NCBI GenBank assembly: GCA_016932555.1
Contig: JAFGCQ010000025.1
Location: forward strand, 1-51,155
Length of the DNA stretch: 51,155 bases
Origin: Candidatus Zambryskiibacteriota bacterium
GTDB taxonomy: Bacteria; Patescibacteriota; Minisyncoccia; Phycocordibacterales; WO2-35-19
Direction: 5' to 3'
In this document: in pieces, positions 1-7,884 of the stretch
Position numbering within the stretch: the first letter of the stretch is position 1
Layout: every line of letters begins with the position of its first letter
Translations under genes and position numbers: made by a program
The notes under the pieces: generated by a model
Told to the model about the DNA's origin: nothing
Seen by the model: the letters and a program-made list of their open reading frames with translations, nothing else
Database searches by the model: none

Positions 1-49
1 AATACTGTTATTTTGTGGATTTTCAACAATTTCTTTCTAGGAGGAAGTT

Positions 50-637
50 ATGAAAAAATTCAGGATTTTAACCTGTTCAATATGTGAGAAAAAAATCAGC
101 GAGTTCAAGGCTTTCGTGCCGCCTCTGGACATTATCACCGACGATCGAGAAATCGATCTCGAAGATGTAATTCTCGAGGAACATGTCTGTTGCGCCAGAT
201 GCTCCGGCCTGACAATTCAGGACTGTTCTGAAGCGAAGTTCCATTACTACAAAGCGACGGAAAAGCTTATTCAGACCATTTTGAAAAAAAGAGCTGAAAG
301 AGCTTCTTACGAAGCTGAACAAGCGAAACGGCAAACTGAATATTTCCGGGATAAAAACTTTGAGATCCAGTCCAAGTATGGCGTCTCGGCCTGTCTCACC
401 ACCCACAATCCCTTTGAGGGGTTGGTGGCAGTGAAAATCGTAGATCGGAATGGAAATTCTCTGCGCGGTGCTGCTGCTCACAACCAGGTTCGCAAATTCA
501 TGAAAAAAATTCCAAATGATAGCGAGCCCCAACGCAAAGTGCGCCGGCCCAAGAAACAGGTAAAGAGAGAGGACTGGCAGTATTTGAACGGGCTCTCTGC
601 CGCTCAGTGCAATCAGCGCCTTCGAGAAGTAATGTAG
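50..637 (+). CDS. Hypothetical protein with two Cys pairs (possible zinc ribbon)
   Basis: I do not recognise this 195-residue protein. Its N-terminus carries CSIC (about residues 9-12) and VCCARC (about 46-51), spaced like a four-cysteine metal site. A charged, probably helical stretch follows (about 68-105), and the C-terminal third is basic (KVRRPKKQVKRED). There is no signal peptide or membrane segment. The start is well supported: a perfect AGGAGG lies at 39-44, five bases before ATG, which is unusual here because most genes in the window lack a Shine-Dalgarno. By eye it is clearly richer in G+C than its neighbours. It stands alone and is followed by a strong hairpin at 660-694. A Zn-binding nucleic-acid or regulatory protein is possible, but the function is unknown. 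Confidence 0.7.
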   Translation: MKKFRILTCSICEKKISEFKAFVPPLDIITDDREIDLEDVILEEHVCCARCSGLTIQDCSEAKFHYYKATEKLIQTILKKRAERASYEAEQAKRQTEYFRDKNFEIQSKYGVSACLTTHNPFEGLVAVKIVDRNGNSLRGAAAHNQVRKFMKKIPNDSEPQRKVRRPKKQVKREDWQYLNGLSAAQCNQRLREVM

Positions 638-659
638 TACAATCAGCAAACCGGGAAAT

Positions 660-694
660 AAAGCGCTTTCAGATGAAAATCTGAAAGCGCTTTT
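660..694 (+). terminator. Rho-independent-type terminator after first gene
   Basis: A perfect 15-bp inverted repeat (660-674 with 679-693, GAAA loop) lies 22 bases after the stop codon and ends in a short T run. The stem is palindromic enough to work on either strand. Confidence 0.75.
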
Positions 695-769
695 CTGATT
701 TCTATACAACTTTTGATAATTAATTCAATATTTAAATTTTTTAAAAAATGTTTCGCAATACAAAAATTA

Positions 770-801
770 AAGGACATTTGGCAAATTTGCCAGATGTCCT
801 T
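770..801. terminator. Second hairpin, terminator-like
   Basis: A 16-base inverted repeat (770-785 with 786-801, one G-T wobble) is followed by TTT on the plus strand. It lies 75 bases after the first terminator, so the two together isolate the first gene from the surface operon. It could serve the opposite strand as well. Confidence 0.5.
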
Positions 802-828
802 TTCCGTTTCAGCTAATTTTTTAGCCAT

Positions 829-1155
829 TCTTTAGAGGAATAAAAGTCTATTTTAAGAGGACAAAAACAAAAATTTGCAAAAACTTGTCAAGCTCTAGAA
901 AAAACAAAGCAAGATAATTATTTTCGGGATTCATTAGGACAAATCAGAGTAAAAACTGCCCTTTATAGTGTGGATAATTTTCTTTGCATAAAATTTGACA
1001 ATGCGAGATTCTAGAATTATTACAAGCAACTCGCAAAAAGGTCGAAAATTCGCGAGTTTAATGAAGTAAAAAATATGAATCCTGCCAGAAACAACAGGAT
1101 CATCATAGGTCAATAAATTATTAGAATTATTAGAAATTAATCTTAATTTAGAAAA
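829..1155 (+). promoter_or_regulatory. Gene-free spacer with promoter and structured leader of the surface operon
   Basis: I see no credible gene in 638-1155. A promoter-like TTGACA (995-1000) is spaced 17 bases from a weak TATTAC (1018-1023), so transcription would start near 1030. The resulting leader of about 125 nt contains two hairpins: AACTCGC (1028-1034) with GCGAGTT (1052-1058), and ATCCTG (1079-1084) with CAGGAT (1095-1100). No Shine-Dalgarno precedes the ATG at 1156. The promoter is read by eye from hexamers, and the leader folding is inference. Confidence 0.4.
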
Positions 1156-2385
1156 ATGAAAAAAATATTAGGCAGTGTCGGAGTATTGGCTCTTGTTGGC
1201 GCTTTAGTTTTAGGTGCTACGGGAGCCTTTTTTAGCGACACCGAAACTTCCACCGGTAACACTTTTACCGCTGGAGCGATTGATTTGAAGATTGATAGTG
1301 AATGTTCTTACAATGATGGTAATCCTGGTACTTGCGGAGAATGGAGTCTTAAAGATTTAGACCCAACTTCTGACAAGTTTTTTGATTTCTCCGACATAAA
1401 ACCGGGGGATTTTGGAGAGAACACCATCAGTCTTCACGTCTATGATAATGATGCGTATCTTTGCGCAGAAGTTTCTAGTCTCGAAAGTTTAGATAATGGC
1501 CAAACTGAGCCAGAAGCTTTGGTTGATAATGATGGTCTTGAAGGAGAATTAGATGATGAAATGGTTTGGACTATTTGGAGAGATGATGGTGTGGGAGATG
1601 ATTATGAAGCTTGCAACAATATTCTTAATGATGGTGAAGTTATATTAGCAGAAGGTGCTCCAACAGAAGGAGTATTGACTCTTTATGATTCATCAACAGG
1701 AGCATTGCCAGGCGACACAACAACTTGTCTGGGTGTTTCTTGGAGTTTACCTGCAGAATCTGAAAATATAACACAAACAGATATTTTAACTGCTGACATC
1801 AGCTTCACGGCTGTTCAATCACGAAACAATGATAATTTCGTTTGTGGTAGAGAACCACAAGAGCCAGAAATGAGTGAGGTAAATCTAGAAAATAAAAACA
1901 ATGACTGGCAAATTATTGCTGGTGATCAAATATTTGGTCTTATGACTTATAGTGTTGAGGATGATACATTCCATGGTACAGTTACAGGCCAAGGATTAGA
2001 ACCTAACGCAAGATATCAAATAACCCTTAATGGTCCTGGTTCATGTACAGCAACAGATGATATGTTGGCTGGTTTTGGAGCAAATCTGTTTCAGAGTGGA
2101 TATTGGAATAATTGGGCACCTAGTCTTTCTCCAAATTGTGTAGGAGATCCCGGTGAAGGACTTTATAACATGAATCTTATTGGTGATGAATATACGGTAG
2201 AGTCAGATGGAAGTGGAAATATAAATTACGCATTTAATCTAGCTTTACCTTCTGGAAATTACTCAGGAGTGAAAGTCTTGGTGAAGAAAACCTTACAACC
2301 ATTTCAAGCTCCTTGGACAGATCCAGATACAGTTCATACCACCAACTTGTTTGAAGTTGCGTCGATTAGTTTTACTGTGAATTAA
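1156..2385 (+). CDS. TasA/camelysin-like surface protein with SipW-type signal peptide
   Basis: This 409-residue secreted protein opens with a hydrophobic segment (residues 4-23) directly followed by AFFSDTETSTGNTFTAG. That pattern is the SipW-dependent signal peptide and mature start seen in TasA, CalY and camelysin proteins (peptidase family M73 / biofilm fibre proteins). The TasA-like region runs to about residue 230 and includes the conserved segment DFSDIKPGDFGENTISLHV. A separate beta-rich region of unknown type follows (about 240-409). It lies 19 bases before a paralogue, and a SipW-type signal peptidase is two genes downstream, so processing by that enzyme is likely. In Bacillus such proteins form matrix fibres; a fibre or cell-surface coat role here is inference. 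No zinc-protease motif is visible, so I would not call it a peptidase. Confidence 0.8.
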   Translation: MKKILGSVGVLALVGALVLGATGAFFSDTETSTGNTFTAGAIDLKIDSECSYNDGNPGTCGEWSLKDLDPTSDKFFDFSDIKPGDFGENTISLHVYDNDAYLCAEVSSLESLDNGQTEPEALVDNDGLEGELDDEMVWTIWRDDGVGDDYEACNNILNDGEVILAEGAPTEGVLTLYDSSTGALPGDTTTCLGVSWSLPAESENITQTDILTADISFTAVQSRNNDNFVCGREPQEPEMSEVNLENKNNDWQIIAGDQIFGLMTYSVEDDTFHGTVTGQGLEPNARYQITLNGPGSCTATDDMLAGFGANLFQSGYWNNWAPSLSPNCVGDPGEGLYNMNLIGDEYTVESDGSGNINYAFNLALPSGNYSGVKVLVKKTLQPFQAPWTDPDTVHTTNLFEVASISFTVN

Positions 2386-2404
2386 TCACTAATTATTACC
2401 GATT

Positions 2405-3721
2405 ATGAAAAAAATATTACTAAGTGCTGCTGTGATAATTCCGGTTCTGGCTTTGGTGGTAGGAGGCACTATTGCTTTCTACAACGACACCGAAACATCA
2501 TCGGGTAACATTTTCACAGCGGGTTCAATTGATCTCAAGGTTGATCATCTGAAGCAAACTTACAATGGGATTGATTGTGAGACTTGTAGTCTAGTAGTTT
2601 ACAGTAGCGATGGATCCAACTACGTAACTGGTTCAAGTGATCTCGCTACAGTTCAAGAGGGTTTCCCTTATTTAGCACCTTCGGTCAGTAGTCCTCATCC
2701 AAATTGGACAACTCATGATATAGCTGATTGGATTTGGGCCCAGCCTTCAACGTCTCAAAATGATGCTGAAAATGAAGTCGAATATACATTTGAGCGTAAT
2801 TTCTACTGGAACGGTGTAGTTGGAGACATAATCTTTGAGATGTCTCTCGCATCTGATAATGGTTATGCTATCTATGTAAACGACATCCCGCTTGTTGACC
2901 ATCTTGCTGATGAATTCAACTACAATGCAATTATTCAACCACTTGATTTACTAGAGACAGAATTTAAAAATGCACTCCATCTTGGCTCAAACACTCTCAA
3001 GATTATTGTCCGCAACCATGCACCAGATGGATGGCAAGGAACTCCAACGACTAATCCTGCTGGACTGCTCTATTACTTAAATATTGAAAGAACAGACTGC
3101 AACACGGATCTTGGCTTTCAAGAAGCTTGCAGGCTTTGGACTGAAAAGGATTTAGATGAAGGTGATACATTCTTTACTTTCGGCGACATCAAGCCGGCTG
3201 ACTGGGGAACTAATGTCATCTCTCTTCATGTTGGTAGCAATGACGCTTATGCTTGTCTTCTGATTAACAATAAAGACGATCAAGAAAATAACATTTATGA
3301 CCCAGAGGCAGAATTGAACGATGTGACTGATCCAGAAGGAGAACTCTCTAATTATCTTGATGTATTCACTTGGATGGACGCAGATGGTGATGGAGTCTTT
3401 GATGTAGGTGAAATAGTTATCAGTGGTCTAGACAGTATGCAGGATCTCTACAGCATAATGAGCTTAGATAATGAAGAGCAGTATCTAATGGCTACTTCAA
3501 CCAAACTTATCGGTTTAGTGTGGTGTGCTGGCGATCTGGAAGAGCCAATAGCTGGAAGCCCATTCGTCTGTGACGGCGCGGGTATGCTAAATGATGCGCA
3601 ATCAGACTCATTTAGCGCTGACTTAACCGCATATGCCGAACAGATGAGGAACAATCCTGACTTTGATTGTGATGAAGTTAAGTTAGATGGAGATGATGAC
3701 GGTCCAGTCCTTCCGTATTAG
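2405..3721 (+). CDS. TasA/camelysin-like surface protein with inserted jelly-roll-like domain
   Basis: A 438-residue paralogue of the preceding protein, with the same signal pattern (AFYNDTETSSGNIFTAG, about residues 24-40). The TasA-type fold seems split. The first strand (SIDLKVD) ends near residue 48. Residues about 55-235 form an extra beta-rich, Trp/Asn-rich domain that resembles a carbohydrate-binding or PA14-like jelly roll (SLASDNGYAIYVND). The TasA core then resumes with FGDIKPADWGTNVISLHV, which aligns with the uninterrupted copy upstream. A Ca-binding-like loop DADGDGVFD lies near residues 325-333. The tail is acidic. It sits in the surface operon between its paralogue and sipW. 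The domain names for the insert are tentative. Confidence 0.78.
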   Translation: MKKILLSAAVIIPVLALVVGGTIAFYNDTETSSGNIFTAGSIDLKVDHLKQTYNGIDCETCSLVVYSSDGSNYVTGSSDLATVQEGFPYLAPSVSSPHPNWTTHDIADWIWAQPSTSQNDAENEVEYTFERNFYWNGVVGDIIFEMSLASDNGYAIYVNDIPLVDHLADEFNYNAIIQPLDLLETEFKNALHLGSNTLKIIVRNHAPDGWQGTPTTNPAGLLYYLNIERTDCNTDLGFQEACRLWTEKDLDEGDTFFTFGDIKPADWGTNVISLHVGSNDAYACLLINNKDDQENNIYDPEAELNDVTDPEGELSNYLDVFTWMDADGDGVFDVGEIVISGLDSMQDLYSIMSLDNEEQYLMATSTKLIGLVWCAGDLEEPIAGSPFVCDGAGMLNDAQSDSFSADLTAYAEQMRNNPDFDCDEVKLDGDDDGPVLPY

Positions 3722-3733
3722 TTAAATCTCTGA

Positions 3734-3788
3734 CATTGAACTTCGGCAGACTCCGCATCGTATGGTGCGGGGGAGCCGGGGTTCAATG
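3734..3788 (+). promoter_or_regulatory. Long G+C-rich intercistronic hairpin before sipW
   Basis: Nested inverted repeats lie between the second TasA-like gene and the signal peptidase start at 3799: CATTGAAC (3734-3741) with GTTCAATG (3781-3788), CGGC (3744-3747) with GCCG (3775-3778), and CTCCGCA (3751-3757) with TGCGGGG (3766-3772, one G-U pair). No T run follows, so it is not a typical intrinsic terminator. It may tune mRNA stability or sipW translation, or may be a palindromic repeat; its role is inferred. Confidence 0.55.
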
Positions 3789-3798
3789 AGTTTGTTCT

Positions 3799-4368
3799 AT
3801 GAAAAAAATCTCTAAAATCGGATATGGAGTATTTATCGGCATAGTGGTGATTATCGCCCTGGCGGTTTTTTGGAGCTTATTGCCGATCCCCGGCAATATT
3901 GAAATTAAAATTGTCCAATCCGGTTCAATGGAGCCAACCATTCACACTGGAGCGATTGTAGTGATTAAGCCGACGGAGTTTTACAAAGAAGGCGATATCG
4001 TAACTTTTGGCAAAGATACTAAGACTCAGGTGCCGACCACTCATCGCATTACCCAAGTCAGAGTCCAAGATGGGGTCACTTATTACACTACTAAAGGCGA
4101 TGCCAATGAAGAAAATGATGTTAAAGAAGTAAGGAAAAATGAAATTATTGGCAAAGTTTTGTTTAATGCACCATTTGCCGGCTACATCATAGATTTTGCC
4201 AAACAACCTTTGGGCTTCGCCTTGCTTATTGGTTTACCTGCGCTTTACATTATTTATGACGAAACGATGAAAATTGTGAGAGAGGTGAGCCGTCTCCGCT
4301 CAAAAACTATAGCAAGCCAAGAAAAAATGAAAGAGAAAAAAGAGAATGATACAAACGAAAATATATAA
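3799..4368 (+). CDS. sipW: Signal peptidase I, SipW/ER type (S26B)
   Basis: This 189-residue membrane protease removes signal peptides and is probably dedicated to the TasA-like proteins around it. An N-terminal membrane helix spans residues 8-28. The nucleophile motif SGSMEPT places Ser43 as catalytic. The second motif is THRI with His82 where LepB-type enzymes have Lys, which marks the SipW/archaeal/eukaryotic Ser-His subgroup. TKGDANEEND (about 102-111) supplies the conserved Asp region. A second helix lies near residues 138-154, followed by a basic cytoplasmic tail. The gene overlaps the next one by 23 bases, so the two are probably co-translated. A conventional Ser-Lys LepB is encoded separately at 20161-19604. 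Confidence 0.9.
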   Translation: MKKISKIGYGVFIGIVVIIALAVFWSLLPIPGNIEIKIVQSGSMEPTIHTGAIVVIKPTEFYKEGDIVTFGKDTKTQVPTTHRITQVRVQDGVTYYTTKGDANEENDVKEVRKNEIIGKVLFNAPFAGYIIDFAKQPLGFALLIGLPALYIIYDETMKIVREVSRLRSKTIASQEKMKEKKENDTNENI

Positions 4369-6235
4369 AAAATTATTCTTTAAATTGAGTGCAATTGCAT
4401 TGTTAGTTGCTTTAAATGTGGGTTTCTTAAATATTTCTCTGACTAATGCTTTTTATAATGATAGCGAAACGGCAAATGGGAATAATTTTACGGCTGGAGC
4501 GCTTGATTTTACAATTACTGACGATGGTTTTGTTCCAGCAGAGGCAGTTTTGAATTTTGAACCGACAATTACCGCAAGCAAGAATTTAGATATGGCGCTT
4601 GAATCCGTTAGCAATCCGATAAAATACTACGCTAGCACCACCAATTTGACCGGCGATATTCCTTTCTGCGATGCTATAAATTTAGAGGCCAGTTTAAATG
4701 AAGAAAACCAGTTCTCGGGCTCTCTTTCAAATTTTGTCTCTTCGGCGACAACTACCGTCGGACTATGGCATTATGATTTTTCTTTGATGGCAGATTCGTC
4801 TTTTTATAATAATGTTTGTTCGTTTGACTTTGAATATAATGGCCGCCAAACTCTGCCTCATAATGAATATGAAGAAGGCGGATATTATGATATTGAAAGG
4901 GCTGGCGGCGTTATCTATTCTTGGGGTTTTCGCATAAACAAAGTTTATTACGATGTAGATTCAGAACATGGTGTTGAAGGGGACAATGAGTGGGTGGAAA
5001 TTTACAACCAGACAGACCAAAATTTGGATATCTCGGGATGGCAAGTCTGTGATAACATAGATTGCGACATTATTCTCACAAGTGAGATCGTCCCGGCTAA
5101 AGGTTTTGCGATAATTACTGCTTCAAGCACTACTTGGGATTATTGGGATATTCCCAGTGATGTGGTCAAAATTGTTTTAAATAGCAAAATAGGTAATGGT
5201 TTAAATAATGATGGCGATATGCTCGTCTTAAAGCGTCCCGATGGCGTTGTTATAGATGAAATGAATTGGCAGACGAACACTGAAATTTGGAATCCCGGGG
5301 CAGTAGATGTAGCCGAAGGAAATATATTGGGAAGAGTTTCAACAGGTGTTGATACCAATACTGCCGAAGATTGGAAAGAATTGTTTTTGCCGACGGTGAA
5401 TATGATTTATCCTGTGGGTGGAGAAACTTGGTATGTTGGAAACGAATATGATATACAATGGGCAGCTTATAATGGTAATGGAGAAGACGATGTTTTGAAA
5501 ATTTCTTTGTGGTATTCGGCAGACAGCGGTAATACTTGGGTTAAATTTGCCTCGGATATTGATAATACGGGTACTTTCCACTGGAAACTTCCGTTGTTTA
5601 TTGATGGCTATTATATTCCATCTCATAATTCCAAAATAAAAGTAGTAGCGGTAGGACCGGAAAACTTTATGGTGCAGAATTTCGGTTCCTCTGAAGATTT
5701 TTGTCCTCCAATCAATTATGACGCTCTGACACCCGAGGAACAGCAATTAGTTGATATGCTGATAGAAAGCGGTGTAATTGACCCCAATGATGTTATTAGG
5801 GGCGGAGTAGAAAATATTGGCGAATCGATAGCAACTACAACCCCAGAAATTACTACGGAAGAAAGTATCACAACCGTATCTTTAAATACGGAAAATGACG
5901 ATATTAAATCAGCAACTACATCAGCAACCACAACCGAAGAAATCTTGGGGATTAGCGACGAAAATATTACTATCAGCACCAGCACGGCTAATAACATCGC
6001 TAGTAGTAGTGATGAAATAGTAGTGATAGAACTTGAACCAATAGAAGAAAGCGAGGAAACTATTCAAGAGAGTGAAATGGAAGAAGAACCAGTAAATGAA
6101 AGTGAAAATGAAAACTTGCCAGAAGAAAGCAATGTAATAGAACAAATTATTGAAGAAGAGGCCATAAAAGAAGAAAATGAGCCGGAAATAATAGAAGAGA
6201 TAAGTGAATCAAATCAAAATGATCAAGATGAGTAA
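4346..6235 (+). CDS. SipW-type secreted protein with lamin-tail domain and acidic tail
   Basis: This 629-residue secreted protein has an N-terminal hydrophobic segment (about 10-32) followed by AFYNDSETANGNNFTAG, so it is a third SipW-type substrate. A lamin-tail domain (LTD) is recognisable at about residues 205-330 (NEWVEIYNQTDQNLDISGW). A beta-sandwich follows at about 350-450 (YPVGGETWYVGNEYDIQW, of the Ser-Thr-rich membrane-anchored / KNH type). The last 130 residues are Thr-, Ser- and Glu-rich, ending in a strongly acidic low-complexity tail. LTDs occur in secreted bacterial proteins linked to nucleases and surface adhesion; no nuclease domain is visible. The start lies inside the sipW end, which indicates translational coupling. 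Confidence 0.8.
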   Translation: MIQTKIYKKLFFKLSAIALLVALNVGFLNISLTNAFYNDSETANGNNFTAGALDFTITDDGFVPAEAVLNFEPTITASKNLDMALESVSNPIKYYASTTNLTGDIPFCDAINLEASLNEENQFSGSLSNFVSSATTTVGLWHYDFSLMADSSFYNNVCSFDFEYNGRQTLPHNEYEEGGYYDIERAGGVIYSWGFRINKVYYDVDSEHGVEGDNEWVEIYNQTDQNLDISGWQVCDNIDCDIILTSEIVPAKGFAIITASSTTWDYWDIPSDVVKIVLNSKIGNGLNNDGDMLVLKRPDGVVIDEMNWQTNTEIWNPGAVDVAEGNILGRVSTGVDTNTAEDWKELFLPTVNMIYPVGGETWYVGNEYDIQWAAYNGNGEDDVLKISLWYSADSGNTWVKFASDIDNTGTFHWKLPLFIDGYYIPSHNSKIKVVAVGPENFMVQNFGSSEDFCPPINYDALTPEEQQLVDMLIESGVIDPNDVIRGGVENIGESIATTTPEITTEESITTVSLNTENDDIKSATTSATTTEEILGISDENITISTSTANNIASSSDEIVVIELEPIEESEETIQESEMEEEPVNESENENLPEESNVIEQIIEEEAIKEENEPEIIEEISESNQNDQDE

Positions 6236-7331
6236 ATCAAAAATAAAAAATAATATTTTGAAAATAGCGTTAATAATTTTGTTTTTAGCAGTGCCTAATT
6301 TTGTTTTGGCGCAAATTTCAGTTAATTTTAGTCCTAATCCCCTGTTTGAAATTTCTAATTTTTTACCGGGAGATATTGCTTCAGGAAAAATTGAAATAAC
6401 TAATAGTGGTGACGTAGATAGAGATGCTTACATAGAGGCTGTTAATGTTTCAAATTCGGATAATTTGGCGAGCCAGATGAAATTAAAAATTTTAGATAGT
6501 AGTAACCAAGAGATTTACAATGATAATTTCGCAAATTTTTTAAATATTGGACCAATAAAGCTTGAAAATATAAGTACCGGTGATACGGGGTCTTATATTC
6601 TAGAAGTCTCATTTATTGAGGATTCAGATAATGATTATCAAGATAAAAATTTAGGTTTTGATATTTGTGTCGGCTTTGCTGGGGGTAATGAATATTGCAC
6701 TAATGAAGTAGATGTTAGTGATGAAAATGAAACCGGTTCTGGATCCAGTGGCACAAGTGGTTCAATTAGCAGTTTTTCTGGGGGCTCAAGTTTATTAATC
6801 TTTAATGAAAGAAATCAGGAACCGATCCCCCCAGAAACAACCTTCATCACTATTTATTGGAATACTAATAAACCAGCGACTAGTCAAGTGATTTATGGTC
6901 CGGCTAATCAAATTTATATTTTAGATTTAAATGATTTACCAACTTTAGGTTATATGTTTGCTACGCCCGAAGATATGACAAAAGTTACTGAGCACATGAT
7001 GATTATAGGTAATTTAACTCTGGGACAAACTTACAAATATCGAGTGGTCTCTCGAGCTTCACCACCAACAGTAAGTTATGAACATGAATTTACAGTGCCT
7101 GCAAGTTTAGAAGTTAATAATATTTATAATAATTCTAGTGAAATAGAAGGTGAAATATTAGGTGTATCAGATTCACAAATTCCAGAAGATGATAATAAAA
7201 TAAAAACACAAGAAGAGAATAATATAGCAGCGGTGGCCGAAGTGGGGGAAAATGTTTTGTGGTGGTGGCTTCTTATATTTGCTATCATAATATATATTAT
7301 TTGGATGTCTTTTCGTAAAAGACAAAGATGA
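6219..7331 (+). CDS. Membrane-anchored beta-rich surface protein
   Basis: About 370 residues with an N-terminal signal peptide (KIALIILFLAVPNFVLAQ), a beta-rich extracellular region (ISVNFSPNPLFEISNFLPGD, about residues 35-165, like TasA-type or CARD-like sandwiches), a Gly/Ser linker (GSGSSGTSGSISSFSGGSS), a second domain with a fibronectin-like look (about 205-300), and a C-terminal membrane helix (WWWLLIFAIIIYIIWM) followed by a basic stop-transfer tail. It would expose its bulk outside the cell. Three starts are possible: GTG 6204, ATG 6219 and ATG 6228. ATG 6219 is used here, but 6228 also gives a good signal peptide. It overlaps the acidic tail end of the preceding gene and its stop overlaps the next ATG (ATGA). 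Function beyond surface anchoring is unknown. Confidence 0.7.
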   Translation: MIKMSKSKIKNNILKIALIILFLAVPNFVLAQISVNFSPNPLFEISNFLPGDIASGKIEITNSGDVDRDAYIEAVNVSNSDNLASQMKLKILDSSNQEIYNDNFANFLNIGPIKLENISTGDTGSYILEVSFIEDSDNDYQDKNLGFDICVGFAGGNEYCTNEVDVSDENETGSGSSGTSGSISSFSGGSSLLIFNERNQEPIPPETTFITIYWNTNKPATSQVIYGPANQIYILDLNDLPTLGYMFATPEDMTKVTEHMMIIGNLTLGQTYKYRVVSRASPPTVSYEHEFTVPASLEVNNIYNNSSEIEGEILGVSDSQIPEDDNKIKTQEENNIAAVAEVGENVLWWWLLIFAIIIYIIWMSFRKRQR

Positions 7332-7849
7332 AAATAAGAAAAATTAAAGAAATGACCAAATTAAAGATAGGAGTTTTTTGTTTGGCTGTAATCATTGTTT
7401 TAATTAGCTTTGTTCCATCTATTCGAACTAGTATCTTAGATTCACTTTCAGCTATTTATGCCAGTGTTTTGGTTAATTTGACTAACAAAGATAGGGTAGC
7501 AGCCAATATTGAGGAACTTAAAGTTAATCCTATCTTAGAGAGAGCGGCTCAAATGAAAGCTGATGATATGGCAGAGAAGGGTTATTTTGCCCATAATACT
7601 CCTGATGGTAAAACACCTTGGTATTGGTTTGAAAGAGCTGGTTATAAATATATCTATGCCGGAGAGAATTTAGCAGTTAATTTTCAAGATAGCGAAGATA
7701 TAGAAACTGCTTGGATGAATTCTAAACCGCATTTTCTAAACATTATAAACCCCAAATATACCGAAATCGGCATTGCTACTTCTACTGGGCTCTACAAAGG
7801 TCAAGAAGCTGTATTTGTGGTGCAGATGTTTGGTACTCCCCAACCTTAA
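7328..7849 (+). CDS. CAP-domain (SCP/PR-1, YkwD-like) secreted protein
   Basis: A 173-residue protein with one N-terminal membrane segment (about 11-31) and a CAP domain (about 45-173). Recognisable CAP features are the helix LVNLTNKDRVAANIEELKVN, the motif GYFAHNTPDGKTPW, the AGENLAVNF segment, and the signature AWMNSKPHFLNIINPKYTEIGIA. Bacterial CAP proteins are extracytoplasmic, and their molecular activity is usually unknown. The ATG overlaps the stop of the preceding anchored protein by four bases, so the two are translationally coupled. It belongs to the surface operon and probably stays attached through its uncleaved N-terminal helix. Confidence 0.85.
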   Translation: MKIRKIKEMTKLKIGVFCLAVIIVLISFVPSIRTSILDSLSAIYASVLVNLTNKDRVAANIEELKVNPILERAAQMKADDMAEKGYFAHNTPDGKTPWYWFERAGYKYIYAGENLAVNFQDSEDIETAWMNSKPHFLNIINPKYTEIGIATSTGLYKGQEAVFVVQMFGTPQP

Positions 7850-7884
7850 TTTTTTAATATGATTAAGTTTATTTAATTTAAAAT

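Noticed and set aside
77-709. Long minus-strand frame opposite the first gene
   Set aside because: The plus frame has a perfect Shine-Dalgarno, paired Cys motifs and a terminator; the minus frame runs through that terminator stem.
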